DNA of 64,000 bases, taken from contig CAYWIE010000005.1 in assembly GCA_964458275.1 (NCBI GenBank), positions 1 to 64,000 of the forward strand. Direction: 5' to 3'. The position numbers and the translations under genes were made by a program. Each line of letters opens with the position of its first letter. Position 1 is the first letter of the stretch. Of the stretch, positions 1 to 9,500 are shown piece after piece. The DNA comes from HGM04593 sp964458275 (lineage in GTDB: Bacteria; Bacteroidota; Bacteroidia; Bacteroidales; Bacteroidaceae). Below the pieces are notes generated by a model. That model was not told where the DNA came from and did no database searches. It was given only the letters and a program-made list of their open reading frames with translations.

Positions 1-47
1 ACAAAATAATACACTGATTAACAATGAATTAATTTATAGAACCTCCC

Positions 48-1010
48 TTAATTTAATTTCCAACCCAAAGCCGATGCTCCAAGAACTGCTGCATCTGCTC
101 CGGAAAGGCTCGACTGAAGAATATCCACTTTGTTTTTCCAGAAAGAGACAACCTTCTCGTTCATACGGGTCCTTATGGGCGAGAGCAGCAATTCGCCTGC
201 ATTTGCAAGTCCGCCGAAAAGTATAATCGCCTGAGGCACAGAGAAAGCAACAAAGTCGCAGAAAGCCTCGCCGAGGATTGCGCCTGTAAACTCGAAGAGC
301 TCTTTTGCAAAAGCATCGCCCTCGACTGCTGCGTCATAAATCATCTTAGAAGTAAGCTCTTCGGGAGCAATGTTGCGCAGAACAGTTGCATCGTCGCGGG
401 TTTCGAGCCACATCTTCGCTGTTCTTACAAAACCGGTCGCCGAAGCATATGTTTCGAGACAGTCTATACGGCCGCAACCACACTGGCGTCCTTCGCGTGC
501 ATAAGCCGTTACATGTCCGAGCTCACCTGCAAGACCGTCGTGACCATAGATAAGATTGCCGCCCGAAACAATACCGCTGCCGACACCTGTACCGAGAGTG
601 ATGACAATAAAGTCGCGCATGCCCTTAGCAGCACCATACTTCATTTCACCGATGGCAGCAGCATTTGCATCGTTTGTAACCCTTGCAGGCAATCCGCTCT
701 TCTCGGTAAGCACACGACCCAACGGCACACGTCCTTTCCACGGCAGATTGGCAGCATTCTCAATATCTCCGGTATAATAATTGCCCATAGGAGCACCCAC
801 GCCGATACCCTCAATATCCTCAATAGCCACTGAATTTTCGGCAGCGAGCTTATTAATCACAGCAACGACTGCATCGGCATATTCGTTGAGTTCTGTATAT
901 TTCTGGGTTTTCACTGAATCGTCTTTGGCAAGAATCTTGCCATTGACATCAACAAGACCGATAACAGTGTTTGTACCGCCAAGGTCTATACCAATTACAT
1001 AATTAGCCAT
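48..1010 (-). CDS. ROK-family sugar kinase (glucokinase-like)
   Basis: A 320-residue cytoplasmic protein of the ROK (repressor, ORF, kinase) family, which phosphorylates hexoses or N-acetylhexosamines with ATP. The N-terminal IGIDLGGTNT (residues 6-15) is the phosphate-binding loop of the ASKHA fold, and TLGTGVGSG is the second phosphate motif. The zinc-binding ROK signature is present as GELGH followed by CGCGRIDCLE. There is no N-terminal helix-turn-helix, so it is an enzyme and not a NagC-type repressor. It lies divergently from a GH109-type hydrolase and an N-acetylhexosamine-kinase-like gene, which suggests an amino-sugar or galactose-derived substrate; the exact sugar cannot be read from sequence. 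The ATG at 1010 is preceded by a plausible promoter at 1038-1046. Confidence 0.9.
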   Translation of the reverse strand: MANYVIGIDLGGTNTVIGLVDVNGKILAKDDSVKTQKYTELNEYADAVVAVINKLAAENSVAIEDIEGIGVGAPMGNYYTGDIENAANLPWKGRVPLGRVLTEKSGLPARVTNDANAAAIGEMKYGAAKGMRDFIVITLGTGVGSGIVSGGNLIYGHDGLAGELGHVTAYAREGRQCGCGRIDCLETYASATGFVRTAKMWLETRDDATVLRNIAPEELTSKMIYDAAVEGDAFAKELFEFTGAILGEAFCDFVAFSVPQAIILFGGLANAGELLLSPIRTRMNEKVVSFWKNKVDILQSSLSGADAAVLGASALGWKLN

Positions 1011-1037
1011 ATTTTAAACATTTAAATTAGTCATTTG

Positions 1038-1046
1038 TCAAATGTA
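1038..1046 (-). promoter_or_regulatory. Probable -7 box for the ROK kinase
   Basis: Read on the minus strand this is TACATTTGA, close to the Bacteroidota TAnnTTTG -7 box, about 28 bp before the start codon. Confidence 0.45.
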
Positions 1047-1153
1047 CACAGAAATTCGCAATCCAGCATCATATCTCCAAAAAAATTCGCAATTAATTTC
1101 ATAATTTTATACAAAAACTTCAAAATTTGTTTCACTAAAAGAATATATTTTGC

Positions 1154-1162
1154 TACATTTGC
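1154..1162 (+). promoter_or_regulatory. Probable -7 box for the GH109-type gene
   Basis: TACATTTGC matches the Bacteroidota -7 consensus TAnnTTTGC. A TTTG at 1126-1129 could be the upstream element. It lies about 50 bp before the ATG at 1211. Confidence 0.6.
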
Positions 1163-1210
1163 ACATTACACAGAAACATCATCAATCAATAACCCCAAAA
1201 AGAATAAAAC

Positions 1211-2686
1211 ATGAGAAGAACAAAAACAGTTTTAAGCGCATTGCTCTTCGCTATGTGCTTGATGGTAACATCCTGCGGCTGTCCTCAGGAGAGTGCAAAT
1301 CAGGAGAACAAGTTCAAGGCAAGTGTCGACTACAAGATTGTAGACGGCGTTATCGTTCTTGACGAGCCTCAGCGCGCTCCCGGACAGAAGAGCATGCTGG
1401 AATTCCGTGCAAAGCCTCTTGAGACAGTACGTGTAGGTTTCGTTGGATTGGGCATGCGCGGTCCCGGCGCCGTTCAGCGTTTCACACATATCGAGGGCGT
1501 AGCCATCAACGGTCTTTGCGACAAGTACGCAGAAAGAGCAGAGCGTTGTCAGGGTTACCTCGAAAAAGCAGGTATGCCCAAGGCTAAGGTTTACAGTGGC
1601 GACGAAGGTTACAAACAGCTTTGCGAAAGCAAGGACATCGACCTTGTCTACATCGCAACATCATGGCAGATGCACGTACCCGTTGCACTCTACGCAATGG
1701 AGCAGGGCAAGCACGTTGCAATCGAAGTGCCCAGTGCAAACACAGTTGAAGAGTGCTGGCAGCTTGTTGACGCGGCAGAGCGCAATCAGGTACACTGTAT
1801 GATTCTCGAAAACTGCTGCTACGACCACTACGAGCTCACAACCCTCAACATGGCACAGCAGGGCGTATTCGGCGAAATCATCCACGCCGAGGGCGCATAC
1901 ATCCACAACCTCGAACCTTTCTGGAAGGCATATGCAGACAACTGGCGTCTTGAGTACAACCAAGCAAACAACGGCGACGTGTATGCAACACACGGCATCG
2001 GCCCCAACTGTCAGGCTATGAACATCCACCGCGGCGACAAGCTCGACTTCCTCGTAGCAATGTCAACAAAGTCTGTTAACGGTACAAAGCTCACAAAAGA
2101 GATTATGAAAGCCGACACATGTATGCACGGCGACCAGATCAACACCCTCATCCGCACACAGAAGGGCTACACCATCGACATGCAGCACAACGTAATGACT
2201 CCCCGTCCCTACAGCCGTATGTACCAGTTGGTGGGAACAGAAGGTTTTGCTAACAAATATCCCACACAGGGCTACACATTCAAGCTCGACCAGCTCAAGA
2301 GCATCGCAACAGAAGAGACCGGCACACCCAACATCGAGGCACTCGACCACCACAGCTTTGCACCTGCAAACGTAGTTGCCGAAATGACCGAGAAGTACAA
2401 ACACCCCGTACAGAAACAGCTTGTAAACGGCATGCCCTTGCAGCAGTACTCACTCTCTGTAGGCGGCCACGGAGGTATGGATTTCATCATGGACTACCGT
2501 CTTGTATACTGCTTGCGCAATGGTCTTCCCCTCGACATGGACGTTTATGACACAGCTGAGTGGAGCGCAATGGGCGAGCTCACAAGAATCTCTATCGAGA
2601 ACGGCAGCAAACCCGTTAAAGTACCCGACTTCACACGCGGTGACTGGAACAAGGTTAAGGAGTTGAAATTCTATTTCGCAGACTAA
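1211..2686 (+). CDS. GH109-type Gfo/Idh/MocA lipoprotein (alpha-N-acetylgalactosaminidase-like)
   Basis: A 491-residue exported protein. Residues 1-21 are a signal peptide ending in the lipobox VTSC, so Cys22 would carry lipid. Residues 74-200 form an NAD-binding Rossmann domain beginning with VGFVGLGMRG (75-84), with EVPSANTVEECW typical of Gfo/Idh/MocA proteins. The C-terminal half carries the family motifs ATHGIGPNCQAMNIHRGD and GGHGGMDFIMDYRL. The combination of secretion and these motifs fits glycoside hydrolase family 109, which uses tightly bound NAD+ to cleave alpha-GalNAc by an oxidation-elimination route. GalNAc specificity is inferred; other sugar-acting members of the superfamily look similar. 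The next gene, a hexosamine-kinase-like enzyme, fits a role in mucin or host-glycan use. Confidence 0.85.
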   Translation: MRRTKTVLSALLFAMCLMVTSCGCPQESANQENKFKASVDYKIVDGVIVLDEPQRAPGQKSMLEFRAKPLETVRVGFVGLGMRGPGAVQRFTHIEGVAINGLCDKYAERAERCQGYLEKAGMPKAKVYSGDEGYKQLCESKDIDLVYIATSWQMHVPVALYAMEQGKHVAIEVPSANTVEECWQLVDAAERNQVHCMILENCCYDHYELTTLNMAQQGVFGEIIHAEGAYIHNLEPFWKAYADNWRLEYNQANNGDVYATHGIGPNCQAMNIHRGDKLDFLVAMSTKSVNGTKLTKEIMKADTCMHGDQINTLIRTQKGYTIDMQHNVMTPRPYSRMYQLVGTEGFANKYPTQGYTFKLDQLKSIATEETGTPNIEALDHHSFAPANVVAEMTEKYKHPVQKQLVNGMPLQQYSLSVGGHGGMDFIMDYRLVYCLRNGLPLDMDVYDTAEWSAMGELTRISIENGSKPVKVPDFTRGDWNKVKELKFYFAD

Positions 2687-2697
2687 ACAAAACCGGA

Positions 2698-2727
2698 TGT
2701 ACGGCTCTTGCGTTAAAGAGCCGTACA
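2698..2727 (+). other. Intergenic hairpin between GH109-type gene and kinase
   Basis: A perfect 12-bp inverted repeat (2698-2709 with 2716-2727) and a 6-nt loop. There is no following T-run, so it is more likely a processing, stability or partial-attenuation element than a strong terminator; it would reduce kinase expression relative to the hydrolase. Confidence 0.6.
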
Positions 2728-2746
2728 CCTTATAATATTATATACT

Positions 2747-3841
2747 ATGACAGAAACTAACATGTTGGCTATTGCCGAGAAATTTGCCCTTGACGGAACT
2801 ATTGCCGAAATCAAGGCATTGGGCGACGGTTTTATAAACGACACATTCATTGTAAAGACTGAGGGCGACACCCCCAACTACATCCTTCAGCGCAAGAACC
2901 ACCAGATATTCCCCGACGTTCCTGCAATGATGGACAACATACAGCGTGTTACCACACACATCAAAGCAAAGGTTGCAGCTGCCGGCGGCGACCCCATGCG
3001 CGAAGTCCTCACAGTTGTCCCCGCCAAAGACGGCGCACTCTACTACAAGGATGGCGAAAACTATTGGGCTGTCTGCACATTCATCGAAGGTTCAATTACC
3101 CACGACGTAGCCGACACTCCCCGTCTCGCCTTCATGGGAGGTAAGGGAATAGGCAAATTCCAAGCACAGCTTGCCGACTTCACCGAACCGCTTGCCGAGG
3201 TAATCAAAGGCTTCCACAACATCCGTTGGCGCTTCCAGCAGTGGGACGAAGCTCTTGCTGCCGACAAAGCAGGCCGCAAGGCTGAACTCGCAACAGAAAT
3301 CGAGTGGATTGAATCGCGCCGCGAAAAGATGCTCGACTTCTGGGCAATGGTTGAGGACGGACGTCTCCCCATGCGCGTTACACACAACGACACAAAACTG
3401 AGCAACATCCTCTTCGACCAGAACGACGAAGTGCTTTGTGTAATCGACCTCGACACCGTAATGAGCAGCACATCGCTCAACGACTTCGGCGATGCAATAC
3501 GTTCGTATACCAACACCGGAGCAGAGGACGATGAAGACCTCAGCCGCGTATCAATGAACATCGAGACATTCAAGCACTACACAGCCGGCTACCTGTCAGA
3601 GCGTTGCGCATCAATGACAGAGACCGAAAAAGAGTGGTTGGCATTCTCGGCACTCTACATCACATACGAGCAGGTGCTCCGCTTCCTCATGGACTACATC
3701 GACGGCGACACATACTACAAGACACGTTACCCCAAACACAACCTTGTACGTACAGCCGCACAGTACAAGTTGCTCACAAGCATGGAGGAGCAATATCCCG
3801 AAATGCAGAAGATTGTAAAAGAGCTTGTTGAACAGAACTGA
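2747..3841 (+). CDS. N-acetylhexosamine 1-kinase-like phosphotransferase (APH family)
   Basis: A 364-residue cytoplasmic kinase of the aminoglycoside-phosphotransferase/choline-kinase fold. The catalytic loop is THNDTKLSNIL (HxDxxxxN) and the metal-binding DxD-like motif follows as VIDLDTVM. The N-terminal GDGFINDTFIV is the nucleotide-binding hairpin. Members of this group in gut bacteria include NahK, which makes GalNAc-1-phosphate or GlcNAc-1-phosphate. That function suits its position 60 bp after a GH109-type alpha-GalNAc hydrolase. It is not an antibiotic-resistance enzyme on this evidence. The gene ends just before a perfect bidirectional terminator. Confidence 0.8.
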   Translation: MTETNMLAIAEKFALDGTIAEIKALGDGFINDTFIVKTEGDTPNYILQRKNHQIFPDVPAMMDNIQRVTTHIKAKVAAAGGDPMREVLTVVPAKDGALYYKDGENYWAVCTFIEGSITHDVADTPRLAFMGGKGIGKFQAQLADFTEPLAEVIKGFHNIRWRFQQWDEALAADKAGRKAELATEIEWIESRREKMLDFWAMVEDGRLPMRVTHNDTKLSNILFDQNDEVLCVIDLDTVMSSTSLNDFGDAIRSYTNTGAEDDEDLSRVSMNIETFKHYTAGYLSERCASMTETEKEWLAFSALYITYEQVLRFLMDYIDGDTYYKTRYPKHNLVRTAAQYKLLTSMEEQYPEMQKIVKELVEQN

Positions 3842-3850
3842 TTTTGTTCC

Positions 3851-3910
3851 TGACAATAAATAAAGCAGGCTGCTGTCATTAAAAACAGCAGCCTGCTTTA
3901 TTTATTGTCA
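3851..3910. terminator. Bidirectional terminator, 26-bp perfect stem
   Basis: Positions 3851-3876 pair perfectly with 3885-3910 around an 8-nt loop. The GC-rich centre is flanked by A/T-rich arms, so it works for the kinase on the plus strand and cca on the minus strand. The cca stop codon lies just beyond it at 3916. Confidence 0.9.
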
Positions 3911-3915
3911 GTCAA

Positions 3916-5355
3916 TCAAGGCAAATTTACCGGGGCAAGACCCTTCTCGGCAGCCTTTTTGAGAATATGTTCGAGCGCAGCATCATGCTCATTTGGAATA
4001 ACCCCGTCGAGAATAGCATCCTTGACAGAACTTTTCAGCTGTCCCACAAGCGCACAAGGTTCGAGAGCAAAGATACGCATAATCTCCTCACCATCGACAG
4101 GAGGCTGGAAATTGCGTATGCGATCTTTCTCTTCAATATCCTTGAGCTTTTGACGGACCGTGCGGAAATTTTGCAGGAACTTCTGCTTGCGCACCTCATT
4201 CTTAGAAGTAATATCCGCCTCGCAGAGCAACATAAGGTCGTCAATATCATCGCCCGCATCGAAAAGCAGACGACGCACAGCCGAGTCCGTTACAACATCA
4301 TCGGCTATGGCTATGGGACGCATGTGCAGACCTACCAGTTTCGCCACATAACGCATCTTTTCGTTCTGCGGCATCTTGAACTCCTTGAATATCTGCGGAA
4401 CCATCTTTTCTCCGACCACATTATGATTGTGGAAAGTCCAGAACTGCACCGGGTCCCAACGTTTCGTGCGAGGCTTGCCGATGTCGTGCAACAGAGCAGC
4501 CCAACGGAGCCACAGATTATCACTTTTGGTAGCCACATTGTCGAGCACCTCAAGCGTGTGGTAGAACATCTCCTTATGACTGCGGTTATTCTTCGTCTCC
4601 ACGCCCTGCATAGCTGCCAGCTGCGGGAAAATGAGCTGCAACAAGCCGCAACGGTCAAGTTCTATGAAACCTTTGGAGGGAGTAGGAGAAAGAAGGATTT
4701 TATTAAGCTCCTCGTTAATTCTCTCACGGGAGATAATCTTTATGCGCTCCTTATTTTCGCAAAGCGCATCAAAGGTCTCGTCGTCGATATAAAAATTGAG
4801 TTGGGTGGCGAAACGCACACAACGCATCATGCGCAAAGGATCGTCCGAAAAAGTAACACCCGGCTCCAACGGCGTACGTATTATTCTATCCTCAAGATCG
4901 TATACACCGTCAAAAGGGTCTACTAATTCGCCGAAACGCTCGCCATTCATGCAGATAGCCATTGCATTGATAGTAAAATCGCGACGGTTCTGATCGTCCT
5001 CCAATGTACCATCCTCAACAATGGGATTGCGCGAATCATGGCTGTACGACTCACGACGCGCACCCACAAACTCAATCTCCTCACCCTTGTACTTCACCTG
5101 CGCCGTGCCGAAGTTGGCATACACCGCAAGCGTGGCACCCTTTCCTAACTTCTTGCTGAAAGCCCGCGCCATCTCTATGCCCTTGCCGACAACGACAACA
5201 TCAATGTCGGTCGAAGGACGCTGCAAAAAAATATCACGGACATATCCGCCCACAATATAACACTCCATCCCAAGCTCATCAGCAGTTTGTGAAATAAGAC
5301 GGAAAACAGGTTTGTCGAGTATATTTATAAGTTCTTCCTGAGTAGGGATATACAT
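3916..5355 (-). CDS. cca: CCA tRNA nucleotidyltransferase with HD domain
   Basis: A 479-residue class II nucleotidyltransferase that adds or repairs the 3' CCA end of tRNAs. The head domain has YIVGGYVRD (33-41) and the catalytic DID (50-52); the neck carries RRDFTINAMA and DPLRMMRCVRFATQL, which are the template and RNA-binding motifs. The C-terminal part has an HD phosphohydrolase-type domain (His266, then LLHDIGKPRTKRW with His290-Asp291). Length and domain order are typical for Bacteroidota enzymes; poly(A) polymerase is the main alternative label. It converges on the kinase gene and diverges from the lipoprotein gene at 5526. Confidence 0.93.
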   Translation of the reverse strand: MYIPTQEELINILDKPVFRLISQTADELGMECYIVGGYVRDIFLQRPSTDIDVVVVGKGIEMARAFSKKLGKGATLAVYANFGTAQVKYKGEEIEFVGARRESYSHDSRNPIVEDGTLEDDQNRRDFTINAMAICMNGERFGELVDPFDGVYDLEDRIIRTPLEPGVTFSDDPLRMMRCVRFATQLNFYIDDETFDALCENKERIKIISRERINEELNKILLSPTPSKGFIELDRCGLLQLIFPQLAAMQGVETKNNRSHKEMFYHTLEVLDNVATKSDNLWLRWAALLHDIGKPRTKRWDPVQFWTFHNHNVVGEKMVPQIFKEFKMPQNEKMRYVAKLVGLHMRPIAIADDVVTDSAVRRLLFDAGDDIDDLMLLCEADITSKNEVRKQKFLQNFRTVRQKLKDIEEKDRIRNFQPPVDGEEIMRIFALEPCALVGQLKSSVKDAILDGVIPNEHDAALEHILKKAAEKGLAPVNLP

Positions 5356-5411
5356 ATATTATCTTGTTTAAAAAAGAGAAGCTGCAACAACAGCCTCTGA
5401 TTACACGCACT

Positions 5412-5420
5412 GCAAATTTA
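5412..5420 (-). promoter_or_regulatory. Probable -7 box for cca
   Basis: TAAATTTGC on the minus strand, about 57 bp upstream of the cca start codon, in the divergent intergenic region. Confidence 0.45.
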
Positions 5421-5494
5421 AGCTATTTTCTAAGAAAATTCAAACAGCCACTATATTTTAAACGTTATTTTTCGTTCACCACAGATTTTAATCG

Positions 5495-5503
5495 TATATT
5501 TGC
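5495..5503 (+). promoter_or_regulatory. -7 box for the lipoprotein gene
   Basis: TATATTTGC, 22 bp before the ATG at 5526. Its place inside the upstream extension of the reading frame is a reason to choose 5526 and not 5364 as the start. Confidence 0.6.
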
Positions 5504-5525
5504 AGAATACGAAAAAGGAAACACC

Positions 5526-6365
5526 ATGAAAAAACTCATCCACCTTTCTATAATAATAGCAGCACTCCTCGCCGCATCATGCGCAGAATCAGTAGAAGAA
5601 CAAGCAGCACGTTCACTGCAATCGGCTCGCGAAGCCTTTGAGCAGGGCGATTACCAAAGCGCAAAGACAAAGCTCGACAGCCTCAAGATACAATACCCGA
5701 AAGCTTTCGACGCACGACGCGAGGCGCTGAAGCTCATGCGCGAAGTAGAACTTGCCGAGCAGCAACGCAACATACAATGCATAGACAGTTTGTTAGAGGT
5801 AAGACAAGCCGAACTTAAGGAAATGCTAAAATCGGGATACACCTTCGAGAAGGACGAAAAGTATCAAGAGATTGGCAATTTCATGGTAGCATCGCAAGCC
5901 CCCATGAAAAATCTGAACAACACCTACCTGCGCGGACAGGTCGACGAGAACGGCATATTGACCGTAACATCAATATACAAGGGACGTCCAATCTCTCACA
6001 ATAAGGTAAAGGTAAGTGCCGGAGAGAACTATGCCGAATCGGCAAACCCAATCAACAGCTACACGTCCAAACACCTTGGCGTAACCACAGAAAGAGTAGA
6101 CTTCCGCTTCGGCAAAGACGAAGGCATCATAGGCTTCATTGTCCTCAATGCCGACAAAAGCATAAAAGTGGAACTGATAGGAGAAAAAAGCCACTCCTAC
6201 AAAATGCGCAAGGAGGACATTAAAGCCATCAAATCCCTATATGAACTGTCAGTGGCACTCCGCACAATAAAGGAGCTCGAAGCCTCGCGCGAAGAGGCGG
6301 CAAGACACATGGAATTCGTGAAGCGCAACCAGCAACGCAGCGCAGAGAAGGAGGCAACCGCGTAA
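5526..6365 (+). CDS. Conserved lipoprotein with coiled-coil segments
   Basis: A 279-residue exported protein. The frame is open from 5364, but the ATG at 5526 begins a clear lipoprotein signal peptide (LLAASC lipobox) and follows a promoter box, so it is taken as the start. Residues about 25-100 are charged and helical, rich in Ala, Glu, Gln and Arg, with a TPR-like rhythm (QSAREAFEQGDYQSAKTKLD). The middle is a beta-rich region, and a second helical stretch closes the protein. I do not recognise a named family. It stands alone between cca and the large secreted protein, and probably sits in the periplasm or outer membrane. Confidence 0.75.
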   Translation: MKKLIHLSIIIAALLAASCAESVEEQAARSLQSAREAFEQGDYQSAKTKLDSLKIQYPKAFDARREALKLMREVELAEQQRNIQCIDSLLEVRQAELKEMLKSGYTFEKDEKYQEIGNFMVASQAPMKNLNNTYLRGQVDENGILTVTSIYKGRPISHNKVKVSAGENYAESANPINSYTSKHLGVTTERVDFRFGKDEGIIGFIVLNADKSIKVELIGEKSHSYKMRKEDIKAIKSLYELSVALRTIKELEASREEAARHMEFVKRNQQRSAEKEATA

Positions 6366-6457
6366 AAAACACTCACCAATAATGCTGAATACATACCAAA
6401 CAGCCGGAAAGGATACACTTTTTTCCATTTTGCCATTGTTGATTAATAAAAAGTTAC

Positions 6458-6466
6458 TAGCTTTGC
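6458..6466 (+). promoter_or_regulatory. -7 box for the large secreted protein
   Basis: TAGCTTTGC matches TAnnTTTGC, about 62 bp before the ATG at 6529. The A/T-rich leader after it suits strong translation in Bacteroidota. Confidence 0.5.
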
Positions 6467-6528
6467 GAAATAACAAACAATTATCTCCCAAAAGGAAATA
6501 AACTTTTAAATCTAATTTTTTTATTTTT

Positions 6529-9500
6529 ATGAAAAAGGATCTACTCTTGACAGCTCTCTTGTCGCTCGTTGCCGCATTCGGCATGGCACAGACAGCTACA
6601 TGGCCCATCACGCTGACAAAAGCAGATGGCCTGCCCGGACAGTATGCAGCTGCGTACTTTGAGCATTCGACCAAATTGTACAAATTCGACGAAGCCATCA
6701 GTACACTGCGTTTCACTGTATGTTCTACAAACACCACTGAGGGCTACATGCAGACAAGCCTCACAGACGGTATTTCTTCTGGCTGGGGCCCCGGTTTCCC
6801 CTTCTTCACATTGTCTGAGTTTGCAATTCTCGATGCAAACGGACAGAAAATCGAATACACAGCTACATCAAATGCAGCTGCCGCAAACGAAGGTCCCATC
6901 GAGAACCTCAACAACGGCAACTACACCGACCACTTCCACTCAACCTACTACACAGGTGGATGTCCTCAGGAGTACCACTACATCGAGTTTGAGTTTGCAG
7001 CACCTATCAGCGAGTTCCAGCTCGTATGGCAGACACGCAGCAACCTCAAGAACGCTCCCACATACGTAGGTCTTACACCCGGTACAGAGTATCTCCCCTA
7101 CCCCGAACAGCAGATACAGGTAGGCGAGCAGGTTACTACATTGGAAGGTCTCGCTGAGGAAGGCGCATTCTTCCTTATCAAGGGTAACGCCCCCAGCTTC
7201 GACTACGAATTGGGTGGAACAACCCGTACATACCCCGGTGGCGGTTACTGGAACTCACCCTATGCAGGCCACGTAACACCCAATGCCGCTTCATTGGTAT
7301 ACCTCGTTCCTGAGAAAGACGTTGAGAACTCTTACAAAATCTGTTGGTTGAACAACGGTCACTACCTCTCTAATCAGGAGGGATCAGGCTGGCTTAACTG
7401 GACTCCCAAATCAGAGGAAGCAGGTTTCTACCAGTTCTCAATGTGCGATTCTGTTGCTACAGACTTCGTCATCACTCGCACCGACAGTATGATAGTAGGT
7501 CATGACGGTATCGGTAAAATGACATACTACTACAACGACGACAGAATGGCAGGCCGTTCACGTCCCACAGCATGGCACTTCACAATCTACAAGGCTGAAA
7601 TCGCTGCCGGCGACCTCGCTTCACAGCTCACAGATCTCATTGCAGACGCAAAGGCTCGCATGGAGAGACTCGGCAAGATGGAAGACTATGACACAGAAGG
7701 CGCATACGATGCACTTGTAGCAGCTATCGCAGCTGCTGAGTCTGCAACTACAGCTTCTGAAATTCTTGTTGCAAAATTGGGTCTTGAGACAGCTATCCCC
7801 AACTACACTGTTGTAGGTCTTAACTCATACCTCGACTCAATGGATGTTATCATTGCCGCTCTTGATGAGGGCGAGCTCGAGATTTCTGAGGCTCCCAACT
7901 GGGTTAACGGTACATTCCCCGCAGATGCAAAGGATTTGATGCAGGTTGCATTGGACGAAGCACTCCTTGTTTTCGACAACTACAAAACTACTGCAGATGT
8001 TGATGCAGGCCTTACAATTGCTGCCGCTGCTATCGACGGCTTCTGGGCTTCAGAGATCAACAATGTAATTTCACTTCCCTACCGTGTAGGTCTTCCCGAA
8101 CTCGGCCTTCCCGGTGAAAAACAAGGTAACGGCAGCTTCCGTTGGGAGTCTCCCGTTTACTATCTCGGCGAAGAGACTGACGTACTCCGTTTCACTGTAT
8201 TCGACACAAACAACCACGCTACATACAGCAGCGACGCCGGTTCATTCGTATTCCCCACATACGGTGAATTCATTTTGATGAACGCAATGGGCGACACAAT
8301 CAAGTTGACAGAGGACAGTTGGTCATCTAACTCTGTTCACCCCACTGACGGTGCAGGTATTGCCGGTCTTTGCGACGGTGACATCGATACACACTACCAC
8401 GCATATTGGAGCCCCGGTCAGGAAGGTGGCGAGACCTACGATGCTAACCCCAGCTACGTTTACATCGAGGCTTCACTTCCCGAGCCTATCAGTTCATTCA
8501 AGTTCATCCAGTATGGACGTAAGAACAGCGTAAATACTCCTATCGACTTTGCAATCACAGCAGGTAGCGAAATCACTCCTGAGGAGGTTCTTCTCCCCTA
8601 TAAGTATGCAATCGAGCTCGGTGAGCAGATTACAGACGCTTCACAGATTAAGGACGACGAAATCTACGTTATCCGCGGTCTCTACAACTGCAACCCCAAC
8701 GCTTATCTCGATGCTGAGAATCCCGGCGAACCCCGCTACTTCGCAGGCGACGATGTTTACGGCGAGACACTTCAGGCTCCCGCAACATACTTGATTCAGA
8801 AGACAGGTGACGCTGACGGCACATTCTACATCAAGAGCGTTAAGGACGGCAAGTACTGGACAAAGACAACCGATGCTAACGGTTGGGGTACAGCCGGTTC
8901 TACTTTGGATCTCACAGTAGCTTCTAAGGTTAAGATTGAACCCGCTAACCACGAAGGTCTCGAAGGTTCAATGGTAATCTACGAATACTGCGACACAATG
9001 AAACGCGACGACGAAAGCATGCCTTACGTAATCTTCCAGGATTGGGGCGACCTCGCAACATTCTCTGTAACAGGTCTCGACATGAACGACCTCGACGGTG
9101 AGGGTGAGTGGTACATCAACAAGGCTATCATGCCCGAAGCCAACCTCTACATGCTTTCAAGCCTTATGATTGAGGCTGAGAAGTACAGCAAGATGAAGGT
9201 TGGTTCTGACCCCGGTTTCTACTCACAGGAGACATTGGGCAAGTTCCTCGAAGTTTACGAGCAGGCTTTGAAGGCTCAGGCTAAGAACGACGAGGCTGTT
9301 GCCAAGGAAATTGTTCCCGTTCTCAACAATGCAATTCAGGTTGCAGCTACAACCAAGCCCAACCCCGTAACAGAAGGTACATACGTATTCGTTTCTTCAT
9401 ACGAGAACTCTTCTTGGACAAGCAAGAAAGCTATGTATGCTTACGACAACAGCACACCCGAAGACCAGTATATCGGCGGTCTCAAATACAAGATGTATTG

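Noticed and set aside
2747..3841. Aminoglycoside resistance gene
   Set aside because: The fold is shared, but the neighbour is a GalNAc-type hydrolase and the sequence fits sugar 1-kinases.
3967..4926. Long plus-strand open frame opposite cca
   Set aside because: The minus strand encodes a complete CCA-adding enzyme with motifs; the antisense frame has no recognisable family and comes from codon bias.
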